NCBI GenBank assembly: GCA_963665525.1
Contig: OY762280.1
Location: 2,232,001 to 2,296,000, forward strand
From: UBA12077 sp963665525
GTDB taxonomy: Bacteria; Bacteroidota; Bacteroidia; Bacteroidales; UBA12077
DNA length: 64,000 nucleotides
Direction: 5' to 3'
Position numbers and translations under genes: made by a program
Notes under the pieces: model-generated
Told to the model about the DNA's origin: nothing
Seen by the model: only the letters and a program-made list of their open reading frames with translations
The model's database searches: none
Part shown: positions 8,573 to 17,980 of the stretch, piece after piece
How positions within the stretch are numbered: position 1 is the first letter of the stretch
Layout: each line of letters starts with the position of its first letter

Positions 8573-9832
8573 TTAAAAAGTTCTAATCCTATTCATTTGA
8601 GTTTTTTGCTCAGATAAATTTTTCTCTTCAGTAACTACAACATATGATTGATAAATATCATCATATATTTGTCCGTACTCAGCAGTATAGAAGGATAAAG
8701 CTATATCAAAGCTATAGTCAGTATAATCCCAATAACCTACAGCAGTAGTATAAAGATCAGGAGCCCAACCTCTAACATAGATATCTTCATCAAATCCATC
8801 ATAAATATCTCCTAAATCAATACCATCTAGCACTTGTTCAGGACAAGTAATTGTACCGTCTTTATGGAACTGGAATTTTGCTTGAATTCCCCATGCCCAG
8901 AAATTATCAATAATTACACCATACTCAACATCTTCATCCTCTGTGATTGTTACACTATATGGTCCCCAATCAACAGAAGTACTATCTGAGTTTGAATAAT
9001 CAGTACATGCATAAGACCCTAAGAATTTTTCAAAGATTATTTCTAAATTTTGTAATGGATCCATCCATGTTTTGAAATACCAATCCAATTGTACACCATT
9101 TACAGTATAAACCTCTGGAGCTATATTTCCACTTACGTCAACAAAAGCACCTTCCTCAACATTGATAAAGATATAATCACTATAAGGAAATTTTGAATGC
9201 TTAAAATATACCATGTTACCATCGTATACAATACTATCAGCAACAATAGTTTCTGAATAACCATAGAAAGCACTTCCAATATGTATTGATTTACCAGCAA
9301 CATATGTTACAGGTTCAGAAAATTCTATCCCTAGCATAACTTCAGGATCAATGTCAGTATCAGCTTTTCCTGGTGTAAAACCATTTATAACAGGATTTGC
9401 AAAATCTTGAGTTCTGATAAAATCAGTAATAAACAAGTCTGATGCTACTCCATCTGTATTATGAGCAATAGCCATAACACGATATTGTGTATAAGGTAAT
9501 AAATCCTCATAAGTTACAGTACCACTACCTGCTTCATTATCATGTTTAAAATAATCAACTGTAACAGAACCATCGATTGATCTAAGTTCAATTTCTGCAA
9601 TAGTTGGAGTATCAACAGTAGCAGGAACAACAGCTAAAGTAACACGTCCCGGAACATTTATACTATAAGATACAACCATTGCAGAATCCGTATTACTGTC
9701 GATAGTTACCGACAATGTTGGTGCAGCATCCGCAGGTACACTGCTATATTCTTCGAACGCTTCTTGCTCGCAACTTGCGAAAAACGCAACCAAAACGAAG
9801 AATCCTATAAATTTTAATATATTTAATTTCAT
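8573..9832 (-). CDS. Surface lipoprotein with Ig-like (SbsA-type) domain, locus 1
   Basis: The 419-residue lipoprotein has a signal ending FFASC with the lipid Cys at residue 21. The charged residues just after it resemble a Bacteroidota surface-export signal. An Ig/Fn3-like region covers about residues 35-140, and an SbsA-like Ig domain starts near INGFTPGKADTDIDPEVMLGIEFS. The C-terminal third is rich in Tyr, Trp and Asp. As last gene of a SusC/SusD operon it is probably a surface glycan- or ligand-binding accessory protein. The substrate is unknown. Confidence 0.7.
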   Translation of the reverse strand: MKLNILKFIGFFVLVAFFASCEQEAFEEYSSVPADAAPTLSVTIDSNTDSAMVVSYSINVPGRVTLAVVPATVDTPTIAEIELRSIDGSVTVDYFKHDNEAGSGTVTYEDLLPYTQYRVMAIAHNTDGVASDLFITDFIRTQDFANPVINGFTPGKADTDIDPEVMLGIEFSEPVTYVAGKSIHIGSAFYGYSETIVADSIVYDGNMVYFKHSKFPYSDYIFINVEEGAFVDVSGNIAPEVYTVNGVQLDWYFKTWMDPLQNLEIIFEKFLGSYACTDYSNSDSTSVDWGPYSVTITEDEDVEYGVIIDNFWAWGIQAKFQFHKDGTITCPEQVLDGIDLGDIYDGFDEDIYVRGWAPDLYTTAVGYWDYTDYSFDIALSFYTAEYGQIYDDIYQSYVVVTEEKNLSEQKTQMNRIRTF

Positions 9833-9862
9833 ATTATTAATTTTTATAATCTGTTTAAAATA

Positions 9863-10762
9863 CTACTTTTTAGTCCATACTGATGATGCCCAGTTATCAA
9901 ATGAATAACCGAAGTTTACTCCACTTGTAAAAGGAATATACATTCCATCAGGTATTGTAATATTACCATCTGCATCGATAGTACCTTCTATGAATTCACC
10001 ATCTTCAAATTCTCCACCATCATCATATCCAACGATAGCAATTGGACCATAGTCTCCATCAGGATATGCCTGACCAGAAGCTATTTTAATAGTCATTGCA
10101 TCTAAATCAATATTACAAAGTACCCAATCGGTTTCTGTATATGTTCCACCATAACCTGCATGTGCAATCCACGTATCTAATAAGAAATAGATTTGTGTTT
10201 CATCATCTGGATTTGGCTTAGTTTCGATATCAAAACTTCCATCTGTACCAGTTGTATATCCTGTTACATAATTGATAGTATATGTTCCAATAACTAAACT
10301 TAATGGGTGTTCATTATCCTCAATTGTTAAAGTTGCAGTATAGTTCGCACCTAAGTCAAAGTTATTCGTTGGACTAGATAAAATAATATTTGCAGATTTA
10401 TTTTTATCATAAATATCATTATCTATAGGCTCAATCCAAATAGTATCATAACCATAATATGAATTAAATGTAAGTGTTTTTTCAGTGTTTATTAAGTTGT
10501 AATCAACACCTTCTATAGCAGGATTATCAATACCTTCTGTATCGAATTCAAAATTTACTGTTGCACCTGATCCACTCACGCCAGCAATATAAACTAAGAT
10601 TCCAATTCTATCTCCATTCTCTGCTGCTAAAGCCGTTGTTCTTTCAAATGCAATGAATTTATCGCCGTCTTGTAAAAGAATCGGTTCGTTTGTGTCCTCA
10701 CAAGAAGTAAACATCGATAACCCGATTAAAAGACTTGCAAAATATATTAATACTTTTTTCAT
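9863..10762 (-). CDS. Lipoprotein with Calx-beta-like domain, locus 1
   Basis: The 299-residue protein starts MKKVLIYFASLLIGLSMFTSC, with lipid Cys21. A Calx-beta-like region at about residues 40-150 includes EGVDYNL, a strand with LTF, and a NIILSSPTN/TLTIEDNE ending. A separate C-terminal beta-rich domain follows. It lies between susD (21 bp) and the SbsA-like lipoprotein (30 bp) in one operon. A role as a surface ligand-binding partner is likely; the ligand is not known. Confidence 0.7.
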   Translation of the reverse strand: MKKVLIYFASLLIGLSMFTSCEDTNEPILLQDGDKFIAFERTTALAAENGDRIGILVYIAGVSGSGATVNFEFDTEGIDNPAIEGVDYNLINTEKTLTFNSYYGYDTIWIEPIDNDIYDKNKSANIILSSPTNNFDLGANYTATLTIEDNEHPLSLVIGTYTINYVTGYTTGTDGSFDIETKPNPDDETQIYFLLDTWIAHAGYGGTYTETDWVLCNIDLDAMTIKIASGQAYPDGDYGPIAIVGYDDGGEFEDGEFIEGTIDADGNITIPDGMYIPFTSGVNFGYSFDNWASSVWTKK

Positions 10763-10783
10763 AATTTTAATATTTTTTTATTT

Positions 10784-12196
10784 TTAATATCCTGGGTTTT
10801 GAACCATGTTGCTATTGTTATCCATTTCGAATGCATCAATAGGCATTGCCCATCTGTAATCTGGGAATGGAATATCAATATCACCAGCTATATTTGTTTC
10901 TGCCGGGTCTCTATCTAAACCTCTTCCAGTTCTTGATAAATCCCATAATTGGTTTCCTTCGAAACAAAGTTCACGTCTTCTCTCATCGTAAATATTATTT
11001 AAAGTCACAGTAGTAGCTGCAGCTAATCCACGATTCGAACGAATTGCATTATAATCGTTTAAAGCATTTCCTGAAGCTCCATTTAATACTGCTTCTGCAC
11101 GAATTAAGTACATTTCAGCTAAACGTAACACAACAATGTTATTAACACGTAATTCTTCTTTACCAGGATATTTGTTTGGCCAAGAATAACCAGGGTAACC
11201 AGCATCAGTTTTAAATACATTTGCTCTAACATCACCTGCTTCATAAAGAGATAATAATTGATTTGATGCACAAACATCACCATACCCACCTGGATCATAG
11301 ATATAACCAATTTCGTCAAATCCACCCCATCCAGTTTGAGTTTGATTACCATAAACTTCAAAGATAACTTCTGATGCTCCGTCAGTACTCCAGATAGTTC
11401 CGTACTCAGCAGCTGTATATAAGCTGTATTTTGAATTACTTATAAGTTTACTTGCATATGCCGCAGCATTAGTCCAGTCTTCCATATATAGGTATACTTT
11501 TGCTAATAATGCCTGTGCAGCTTCTTTTGTTGCTAAACCAACTTTATCTGTTTCACCTCTTAATCCATTAGTACTTAATGTAGCTAACTTAGTTTCAGCT
11601 TCAAGAAGGTCTGCTACAATCTGAGTATACACTTCAGCAACAGTATTTCTTGCTGGTTCAGCTATTTCAGTAACTAAAACAACAGGAACACCTAATGAAT
11701 TAGGATCATATGAATAAGGTTGTGCATACATTCTTACTAGATCAAAATAAGCTAATGCTCTTAAAAACTTAGCTTCACCGTCAAGTTGATCTAATTGAGC
11801 TTGAGTAACACCTAATTCTTCAAATCCTACTAATGCATTAATAACATTGTTTGCACGTGCTATTAAATTGTATGCATTATCGAAAAAACCAGCAGATTCA
11901 GACTGACTGTTTGCCCAGTTATATTCTGTTTGGAAACGACCTGAATTTAATGGACTAGATTTTGCATTTCCACCTTTAAGATCAGCAATAACAGTAAAGT
12001 CTCTACCATACCAATTAACCGCATATAGTTGAGTATAGGTTGCATTTGTTGCTAACACTAAGTTATCGTATGTGCCTAAAGATAACTCGTTTGACAACTG
12101 TTCCGGTGGCAACTGTTCTAATTCGTCTTCACATGATGTAATAATCAAGGAGAACATTAGAAATATCGCCGGTAAATATTTAAATATTTTTTTCAT
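10784..12196 (-). CDS. SusD/RagB family outer-membrane lipoprotein, locus 1
   Basis: The start chosen is ATG 12196 (MKKIFKYLP); an in-frame TTG lies nine bases upstream. The lipoprotein signal ends IITSC. The about 470-residue body has the family segments LDGEAKFLRALAYFDLVRMYAQPY and NDYNAIRSNRGL, and a C-terminal ERRRELCFEGNQLWDLSR. It would cap the SusC barrel encoded immediately upstream and bind ligand at the surface. RagB-like proteins of this type take up peptides or glycans; the sequence alone does not settle which. Confidence 0.92.
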   Translation of the reverse strand: MKKIFKYLPAIFLMFSLIITSCEDELEQLPPEQLSNELSLGTYDNLVLATNATYTQLYAVNWYGRDFTVIADLKGGNAKSSPLNSGRFQTEYNWANSQSESAGFFDNAYNLIARANNVINALVGFEELGVTQAQLDQLDGEAKFLRALAYFDLVRMYAQPYSYDPNSLGVPVVLVTEIAEPARNTVAEVYTQIVADLLEAETKLATLSTNGLRGETDKVGLATKEAAQALLAKVYLYMEDWTNAAAYASKLISNSKYSLYTAAEYGTIWSTDGASEVIFEVYGNQTQTGWGGFDEIGYIYDPGGYGDVCASNQLLSLYEAGDVRANVFKTDAGYPGYSWPNKYPGKEELRVNNIVVLRLAEMYLIRAEAVLNGASGNALNDYNAIRSNRGLAAATTVTLNNIYDERRRELCFEGNQLWDLSRTGRGLDRDPAETNIAGDIDIPFPDYRWAMPIDAFEMDNNSNMVQNPGY

Positions 12197-12223
12197 TTTA
12201 TTCAATTTTTTAAATTAGAAAAT

Positions 12224-15220
12224 TTAGAATCCAAGTCTTACAGCAACTGAATAAGTTCTAGGAATTGGATAAATTGCATATCCACCACCAGAAATTGATC
12301 TTTCAGGATCCCAATAATTTACATCATGCCAGCAATATACATTATCAACATTAAATGTAATTCTTGCACTATTTAATTTAGCTTTTTCAACAAATTTATC
12401 AGGGATATTATAACCTAAAGAGATAGATTTAAATCTTAAGTAATCACCTTTTTCTAAATACTTAGAAGTACCCCACTGGTTTGTTCCAGTTGAATTATTA
12501 GCAATTGGAATTGAATTTGCAACAACATCACCTGGCTCTTTCCAATAGTCTAAAGAATAAACCGTTTGGTTATTTCCATAGTTGTAACCATCAGCATCAG
12601 TATATCTATGTTCCATAATGTATACATAGTGTCCTAATTTATACTCAAAGTATGCATCAAAAGTAAAGCCTTTCCATCCAAAGTGAGTATTGAAACCACC
12701 TTGATAATCAGGTTCTACCTGACCTTTAAATACACGACGAGCAGCATTAGCATTATTTGTTAGATCACCGTTATCGTCATACCATAAACCTTCACCATTA
12801 GTTGGGTTTACACCAGCCCAATCGTATACGTAGAAATCAGAATAACCACCACCAACAACGTGACGTCTCCAGAATCCATCAGGAATAAATTCGTCATCTG
12901 TTGCTAAATCAGTTAATTCAACTTGGTTATATGCTATGTTCATACCAACAGACCAGTCAAAATCACCATCTTTAAGAACATCAATATCTAAAGCGAATTC
13001 AACCCCTTTATTCATCATTTCACCAATGTTCTTTCTTAATTCACCAAAACCAGTTGTGTATGATAATGGTTGATCAAGTAACATTTCAGAAGTAACACGT
13101 TGGTAATATTCTAATGTTCCATTAAATCTTTTGTATAATGTAAAGTCAAGACCAATGTTCCAAGTAGTATTTTCCTCCCAGGTTAATTCAGGATTTGCTA
13201 ATTGATCAGGAGCTAAACCACCTAATCCATTATACGTTCTTGATCCATATACACCATATGATTCGTAATTACCAATAGCATCGTTACCGTTAACACCATA
13301 ACTAGCACGTAATTTTAACATATCAATCATATCAAGTGAAGCCATGAAACTTTCATCATGAATGTTCCAAGAACCACCAACAGACCAGAATAAACCATAA
13401 CGATTATCTTTACCAAAACGAGAACTACCATCCGTTCTTATACTACCAGTAAAGAAATATCTTCCAACATAATTATAGTCAAATCGACCAAAGAAAGATT
13501 GTAGTGCCCAGGTATAATAAGCACTTCCTACATCTTTTCCTGAAGAAGCATTTCCTAAATACTTAATATCTTTACCAATTCCTGAACCTTGAGCAGTTTG
13601 TTGTTGGAATTCATTCTTTTGGAATTCGTAACCTGCTAATACATTAAAATAATGTTCGTCGTTGAGATTAGTTAAATAATTTAAAGTATTTGAAGAAGTA
13701 ACTGTTGTATTAATCATATTTGATGTATATAAATCACCACCACCTTGTTCTCCATCAGGAGTTTCTGGGTGTCTATATGATCTACCATTACTTTCTACAT
13801 AATCATAACTATTTAATGATTTAAATTTTAAACCATCAATAATTTCATACTCAAGATATGCAGATCCTAAGAATTTATAAATTTTATCTGAACTTTCGTT
13901 AAGAGCTACATTTTGTAATGGGTTAGAATCACTATTTGAAGGTAAATCAGTATTAAAAGTACCATCTTCATTGTAAGCATTATGCCATGGTAATAAACCA
14001 GAAGCTGCCCAGAAAGGGTTTGCATAAGCTAATGATGTAGGCTGAGTTTGTTGTTCAATAGTTGATCCAGTAATCGTTGTTCCGAAAGTTAATTTATCAT
14101 TCACTTGGTGGTCCATATTAGATCTTAAGGTGATACGCTCTAAACCAGTACCAATTTTAATACCTTCTTGATCGAAATAACTTAACGAACTGTACATTTT
14201 TGTTTTTTCGTTACCACCTGAAACAGAAAGTTCATATTCTGAAGTTTCACCAGTTTGGTATACTAAATCCCACCAGTTAGTTTGTTCACCATCTAATAAA
14301 CTCATTGGATAGTAATGTTGAGGATCTGAAGGATCATCAGGATCTAAACCTGCGTTATATGTAGCATCTCTATGATGTGTTAATATTTCTTCAGGATTCA
14401 TGAAACGGAAATCGTTATCATTTGTCTTTGTAGACCATCCATGTTTAGCAGTGAAATTAAATTTAGTTTCACCAGCTTTACCTCTTTTTGTAGTAATTAA
14501 GATTACACCATTCGCTGCTCTTGAACCATAAATAGAAGCTGCACTCGCATCTTTAAGTACAGTCATTGATTCAATATCATTAGGGTTTAATGTAGATAAG
14601 ATATCATTACCTTCTTCAGGATCTGAACCACCCCCAGCGTAAACATAACTTTCATTTTGAATAGGAACTCCATCAATAACGTATAATGGTTCCATTCCAG
14701 CATTAATAGAACTAAAACCACGAATACGAATCTGAGTAGATCCACCAGGCTGACCACTGGTTGCATTAATCTGCACCCCTGCCATTTTACCTTTTAACAT
14801 TTTTGCTGGACTATCAGCTGCATCGGTCTGTAAATCTTCACTAGTTACAGTTGTAACAGCTCCTGTTTTTGCTTCTTTTCTTTGTGTACCGTAAGCAACA
14901 ACAATAACTTCGTCCATTTCCATAACTTCATCTTCCAGAACAACGTCTATTAAAGTTCTTCCATTTATGGCAATTTGTTGATTAACCATACCAATAAATG
15001 AATAAACTAAATCTGTTGCTTCAGATGGAACTGTAATAGTATACTTTCCATCTATATCTGTAGTTGTACCAATTGTCTCCATACCACTGACAACAACTGA
15101 TACCCCAGGGATTGGTAATCCATCACTTGCAGCGGTTACCGTACCCGAGATTTGCATCTGTGCTGCAGCTTGAAATCCAACAAACAGCAAGAATGCAAGA
15201 AAGATTGTTAATTTTTTCAT
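12224..15220 (-). CDS. SusC/RagA TonB-dependent transporter, locus 1
   Basis: The 998-residue protein has a signal peptide (residues 1-20) and a CarboxypepD-regulatory-like domain (about 22-95). A DEVIVVAYG TonB-box-like segment, a plug domain with SINAGMEPLYVIDGVPI and a 22-strand-type barrel follow. It ends in an aromatic-rich strand (SVAVRLGF). No STN domain or adjacent anti-sigma factor is present, so control is not by the FecR type. The first about 90 codons closely match the second SusC at 19.4-22.6 kb. It is first in an operon with susD and two lipoproteins. Confidence 0.95.
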   Translation of the reverse strand: MKKLTIFLAFLLFVGFQAAAQMQISGTVTAASDGLPIPGVSVVVSGMETIGTTTDIDGKYTITVPSEATDLVYSFIGMVNQQIAINGRTLIDVVLEDEVMEMDEVIVVAYGTQRKEAKTGAVTTVTSEDLQTDAADSPAKMLKGKMAGVQINATSGQPGGSTQIRIRGFSSINAGMEPLYVIDGVPIQNESYVYAGGGSDPEEGNDILSTLNPNDIESMTVLKDASAASIYGSRAANGVILITTKRGKAGETKFNFTAKHGWSTKTNDNDFRFMNPEEILTHHRDATYNAGLDPDDPSDPQHYYPMSLLDGEQTNWWDLVYQTGETSEYELSVSGGNEKTKMYSSLSYFDQEGIKIGTGLERITLRSNMDHQVNDKLTFGTTITGSTIEQQTQPTSLAYANPFWAASGLLPWHNAYNEDGTFNTDLPSNSDSNPLQNVALNESSDKIYKFLGSAYLEYEIIDGLKFKSLNSYDYVESNGRSYRHPETPDGEQGGGDLYTSNMINTTVTSSNTLNYLTNLNDEHYFNVLAGYEFQKNEFQQQTAQGSGIGKDIKYLGNASSGKDVGSAYYTWALQSFFGRFDYNYVGRYFFTGSIRTDGSSRFGKDNRYGLFWSVGGSWNIHDESFMASLDMIDMLKLRASYGVNGNDAIGNYESYGVYGSRTYNGLGGLAPDQLANPELTWEENTTWNIGLDFTLYKRFNGTLEYYQRVTSEMLLDQPLSYTTGFGELRKNIGEMMNKGVEFALDIDVLKDGDFDWSVGMNIAYNQVELTDLATDDEFIPDGFWRRHVVGGGYSDFYVYDWAGVNPTNGEGLWYDDNGDLTNNANAARRVFKGQVEPDYQGGFNTHFGWKGFTFDAYFEYKLGHYVYIMEHRYTDADGYNYGNNQTVYSLDYWKEPGDVVANSIPIANNSTGTNQWGTSKYLEKGDYLRFKSISLGYNIPDKFVEKAKLNSARITFNVDNVYCWHDVNYWDPERSISGGGYAIYPIPRTYSVAVRLGF

Positions 15221-15263
15221 AGATTAAAATTTTAGGTTCATAAATAGTTATTAAAAAATATTC
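15221..15263 (-). repeat. Conserved SusC leader with five-codon minigene (copy 1)
   Basis: The sequence just upstream of the SusC start shares the block TAACTATTTATGAACCTAAA and more with the leader at 22579-22622. In this copy the upstream ATG opens a minigene M-N-L-K-F-stop that ends five bases before the real ATG. The other copy is one reading frame through to MKK. It may be a duplicated 5' leader or a translation-control element. Confidence 0.5.
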
Positions 15264-15496
15264 ATTCGGCTAAAATAAAAAAAAAAATGATAAAAACTAC
15301 AAGAACGTTAATAAAAACAGCATATATTAACGTACGAACGCCTTTTGTATTTATTCATAATCAAAAAATCTTGTTATCGAGAAACGGAAATGAATATTAT
15401 TGATATTCGAAAAATAAATTATTTTATTTTAACAGTAGTTTTTATATTACTAGTATGTAAATATTTAAAAAATTGTTTGTGAATAATTATACTAAC
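15264..15496. other. AT-rich intergenic region upstream of SusC locus 1
   Basis: This stretch separates the SusC start from the terminator of locus 2. It must contain the promoter of locus 1. I searched by eye for TTTG/TANNTTTG on the minus strand and found no convincing match. No gene is supported. Confidence 0.5.
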
Positions 15497-15530
15497 AAAA
15501 AAAAGCTGTCTACAATAGACAGCTTTTTTT
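15497..15530 (-). terminator. Intrinsic terminator of SusCD locus 2
   Basis: The perfect stem AAGCTGTCTA / TAGACAGCTT with a CAA loop is flanked by A and T runs, so it can work in both directions. It lies 20 bp after the 457-residue lipoprotein stop and isolates the two loci. Confidence 0.85.
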
Positions 15531-15550
15531 ATTTAATTAAAGATCGATTC

Positions 15551-16924
15551 TTATCTTCTAACTGGTTTGTTAGTAACTTTTGCACCAGTTCCATTTTTAA
15601 CAGATTTCGCACCTGGATCAAGAGTAATAGTTTCAACCCATGGTTCTCCCATATATCCACCAACACTCCATCCGTCTTGTACAAAGTCGAATGTAATTAC
15701 CATTTCTGCATAATCACCGCAAGTATTAACAACACCTGTTCCTACGATATTATAATCGTATGGTTCGCCTTCCCAATCAGTAGTAATGTAATACTGATCT
15801 GGAATTACAATCTTACCAGTTTCATCCCAAACAAACTCAATGTCTACTGGATTACCAGTAGTAATGGTTTCTCCCCAATAATCTTCCATCCATCCAAAAC
15901 CTAATCCATAAATCTGTAAAGTAGAACCAGAAAGTGATGTTACAGCTTGTGTAGCATATTCATAGTTATCTTCTCCATACCAAGTACCTTCTAAAGTAGC
16001 TGGGTCAGCTGACCATGCATAACCAAAAGCATCATCATCAAATGTATAGGTAGTTCCACTCTTAGTTAAGTTTGCTAAATAAGTTCTATAAGAAGAACAA
16101 GGAGTTTCGTTCGTTGTAATTGCTTCAAACTCTAAGATATCATTATTTATAACACCAGGTTGATAAAAATCTAGAGTAGCATCAACAGTAACTATGTCTT
16201 GGTAATCACCAGCATCTATTGTTGAATATACATCAACAGCGATTAAATAATCACCATCAGGTAAATATGAACCATCATCAGCAGTATCTGTTAATGCATG
16301 GAAACTCTCAAACGAACTTCCATCAAAAACTTGCCATATAGATGAGTCAGCAGCATTTAAAATTAACATTCTTAAGTCAATTACTTCATCTGCATCTAAA
16401 TCTAATCCTATTGCATCAGCAACATCAGTAGACCATGCCATCTCAATAGAAAAATCAGCATTTGTAAAATTCTCTATTGTGAAATCTACAGTAACAGGTG
16501 TAATACTAGCATTTGTAGTTCTCTCATCACCAATTTGTAATGTTAATGTTTCTGTGCCTTCAATTAACTCATCGGTAAGCACTTGAATTTGAAGCTGACC
16601 TGTTGTTGTATTAGCAGGTATATAAACTCTACTATTTGAATTTACAATAGAATAGTCAGTTCCAGCAGAAGCATTACCATCTATTTGAGTTACATATAAA
16701 GCAATATCAGAAATCTGAGCTTCAGAAAGAGTAACATCAAAAGAATAAATTGTTTCTGCAGATTCGTTTAAGGTATATCCACCTCCAGCAATACCACTAA
16801 CTGTTATGGTTGGGCTTGTTGCTGTTAAATCTGAATAGCCAGTGTAATCATCATCGTCGCATGAGTAAACGAAGAATACCATAGCTAACAATGCGATTAA
16901 ATTATATTTAATTATTTTTTTCAT
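15551..16924 (-). CDS. Lipoprotein with Calx-beta-like domain, locus 2
   Basis: The 457-residue protein begins MKKIIKYNLIALLAMVFFVYSC, a lipoprotein signal followed by CDDDD, an acidic surface-export-type stretch. Residues about 40-150 form a Calx-beta-like domain (GTDYSIV, IPANTTTGQLQIQVLTDE, GTETLTLQI). The C-terminal half is rich in Asp, Trp and Tyr. It is the last gene of locus 2, 35 bp after the 330-residue lipoprotein, and corresponds in position to the last lipoprotein of locus 1. It is probably a ligand-binding surface protein. Confidence 0.7.
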   Translation of the reverse strand: MKKIIKYNLIALLAMVFFVYSCDDDDYTGYSDLTATSPTITVSGIAGGGYTLNESAETIYSFDVTLSEAQISDIALYVTQIDGNASAGTDYSIVNSNSRVYIPANTTTGQLQIQVLTDELIEGTETLTLQIGDERTTNASITPVTVDFTIENFTNADFSIEMAWSTDVADAIGLDLDADEVIDLRMLILNAADSSIWQVFDGSSFESFHALTDTADDGSYLPDGDYLIAVDVYSTIDAGDYQDIVTVDATLDFYQPGVINNDILEFEAITTNETPCSSYRTYLANLTKSGTTYTFDDDAFGYAWSADPATLEGTWYGEDNYEYATQAVTSLSGSTLQIYGLGFGWMEDYWGETITTGNPVDIEFVWDETGKIVIPDQYYITTDWEGEPYDYNIVGTGVVNTCGDYAEMVITFDFVQDGWSVGGYMGEPWVETITLDPGAKSVKNGTGAKVTNKPVRR

Positions 16925-16959
16925 ATTTTACTTTTTTAAAGTTAAAGGTTAGTTTTCTA

Positions 16960-17952
16960 TTAAGGAATTTTTTCCATTACCTGGTAAAATACTCTAGGTC
17001 CTGAACCACCGGTATAATATCCAAATGTCATGTAAAGTCTATCCTTACCATCTACATCGTCATTCACAACATAGTTACTTGATGTACCACAAGGAAGACT
17101 TACTGCAGCAAAATCACCAGCATTAGACTCACATGTAATTAATGGTTCATCATTTAATATCTGATCTGCCCCATCCCATTTCTCAGGATAAGTAATTACA
17201 CCAGCACCATCAATCTGGAAGAAAAGTTCATTATCTAACCATGCACACATACCAACCATTCTGTAAGTAATTGCATCTATTGACTCGAACTGATAAGTTT
17301 CAAACCAATAATCACCGGCACTTGATAATTCTCCAAGTCTGTAATATAATCCTTCTACAAACTTATATGTACCTGCATATCTGGTAGATACTGTCATTAA
17401 AACAGGGAATTGCTGTTGAACTACTCGTCCATCACTTAATACCGCTTCAACTCTTAAAATAAATTTATCTCCAATTCTTAAATTACCATCAGACACAGGA
17501 ATCTGGTTATTAACAATTGTAGGATCAAATTCACTAACAATAGTTAGACCATCTCTTAAATCAGCATATGACCAATCCGTGGTAGAAACAGCATGACTTT
17601 TTGTTGTTTCTGTAATGTTAATAGTATACTCAAGAATTTCATCTGAAGTAACAACTGGAATAGAGTCAGCTCTTGTATGACTTTCATCATCAGGATTACT
17701 CCATGCTACAGCAACCTTTTCAAATGATTTGTAAATATTAATCGTATTTACTTTCACACTACCTTCCTGGTGAACAAAAAGATCGAATGTATATGTTCCT
17801 GTACTACCAACAACATAATTGATTGCAGTAGAGCTTATATCTACAAGTCCACCCTCTAAAGCATCTTCTGTAGTCAAATCTTCTTCTGCATCACATTGAA
17901 TGAAGAAGATTGCAACAAGTGCCAGAAAGCTTATATATAATAATTTTTTCAT
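16960..17952 (-). CDS. Lipoprotein of unknown family, locus 2
   Basis: The 330-residue product starts MKKLLYISFLALVAIFFIQC, with lipid Cys20 and an acidic stretch (DAEEDLTTEDALEGG) behind it. The rest appears all-beta, with no catalytic motif that I recognise. It lies 28 bp after susD in locus 2. Position and signal suggest a surface accessory protein, perhaps related to the DUF1735/DUF4843-type SusD partners; that assignment is a guess. Confidence 0.65.
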   Translation of the reverse strand: MKKLLYISFLALVAIFFIQCDAEEDLTTEDALEGGLVDISSTAINYVVGSTGTYTFDLFVHQEGSVKVNTINIYKSFEKVAVAWSNPDDESHTRADSIPVVTSDEILEYTINITETTKSHAVSTTDWSYADLRDGLTIVSEFDPTIVNNQIPVSDGNLRIGDKFILRVEAVLSDGRVVQQQFPVLMTVSTRYAGTYKFVEGLYYRLGELSSAGDYWFETYQFESIDAITYRMVGMCAWLDNELFFQIDGAGVITYPEKWDGADQILNDEPLITCESNAGDFAAVSLPCGTSSNYVVNDDVDGKDRLYMTFGYYTGGSGPRVFYQVMEKIP

Positions 17953-17980
17953 AATTTATAAAATTTTTAATTTTTAAATA

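Noticed and set aside
15473..15904. Plus-strand open frame of 143 codons
   Set aside because: It starts in a terminator and runs antisense to the well-supported 457-residue lipoprotein gene.
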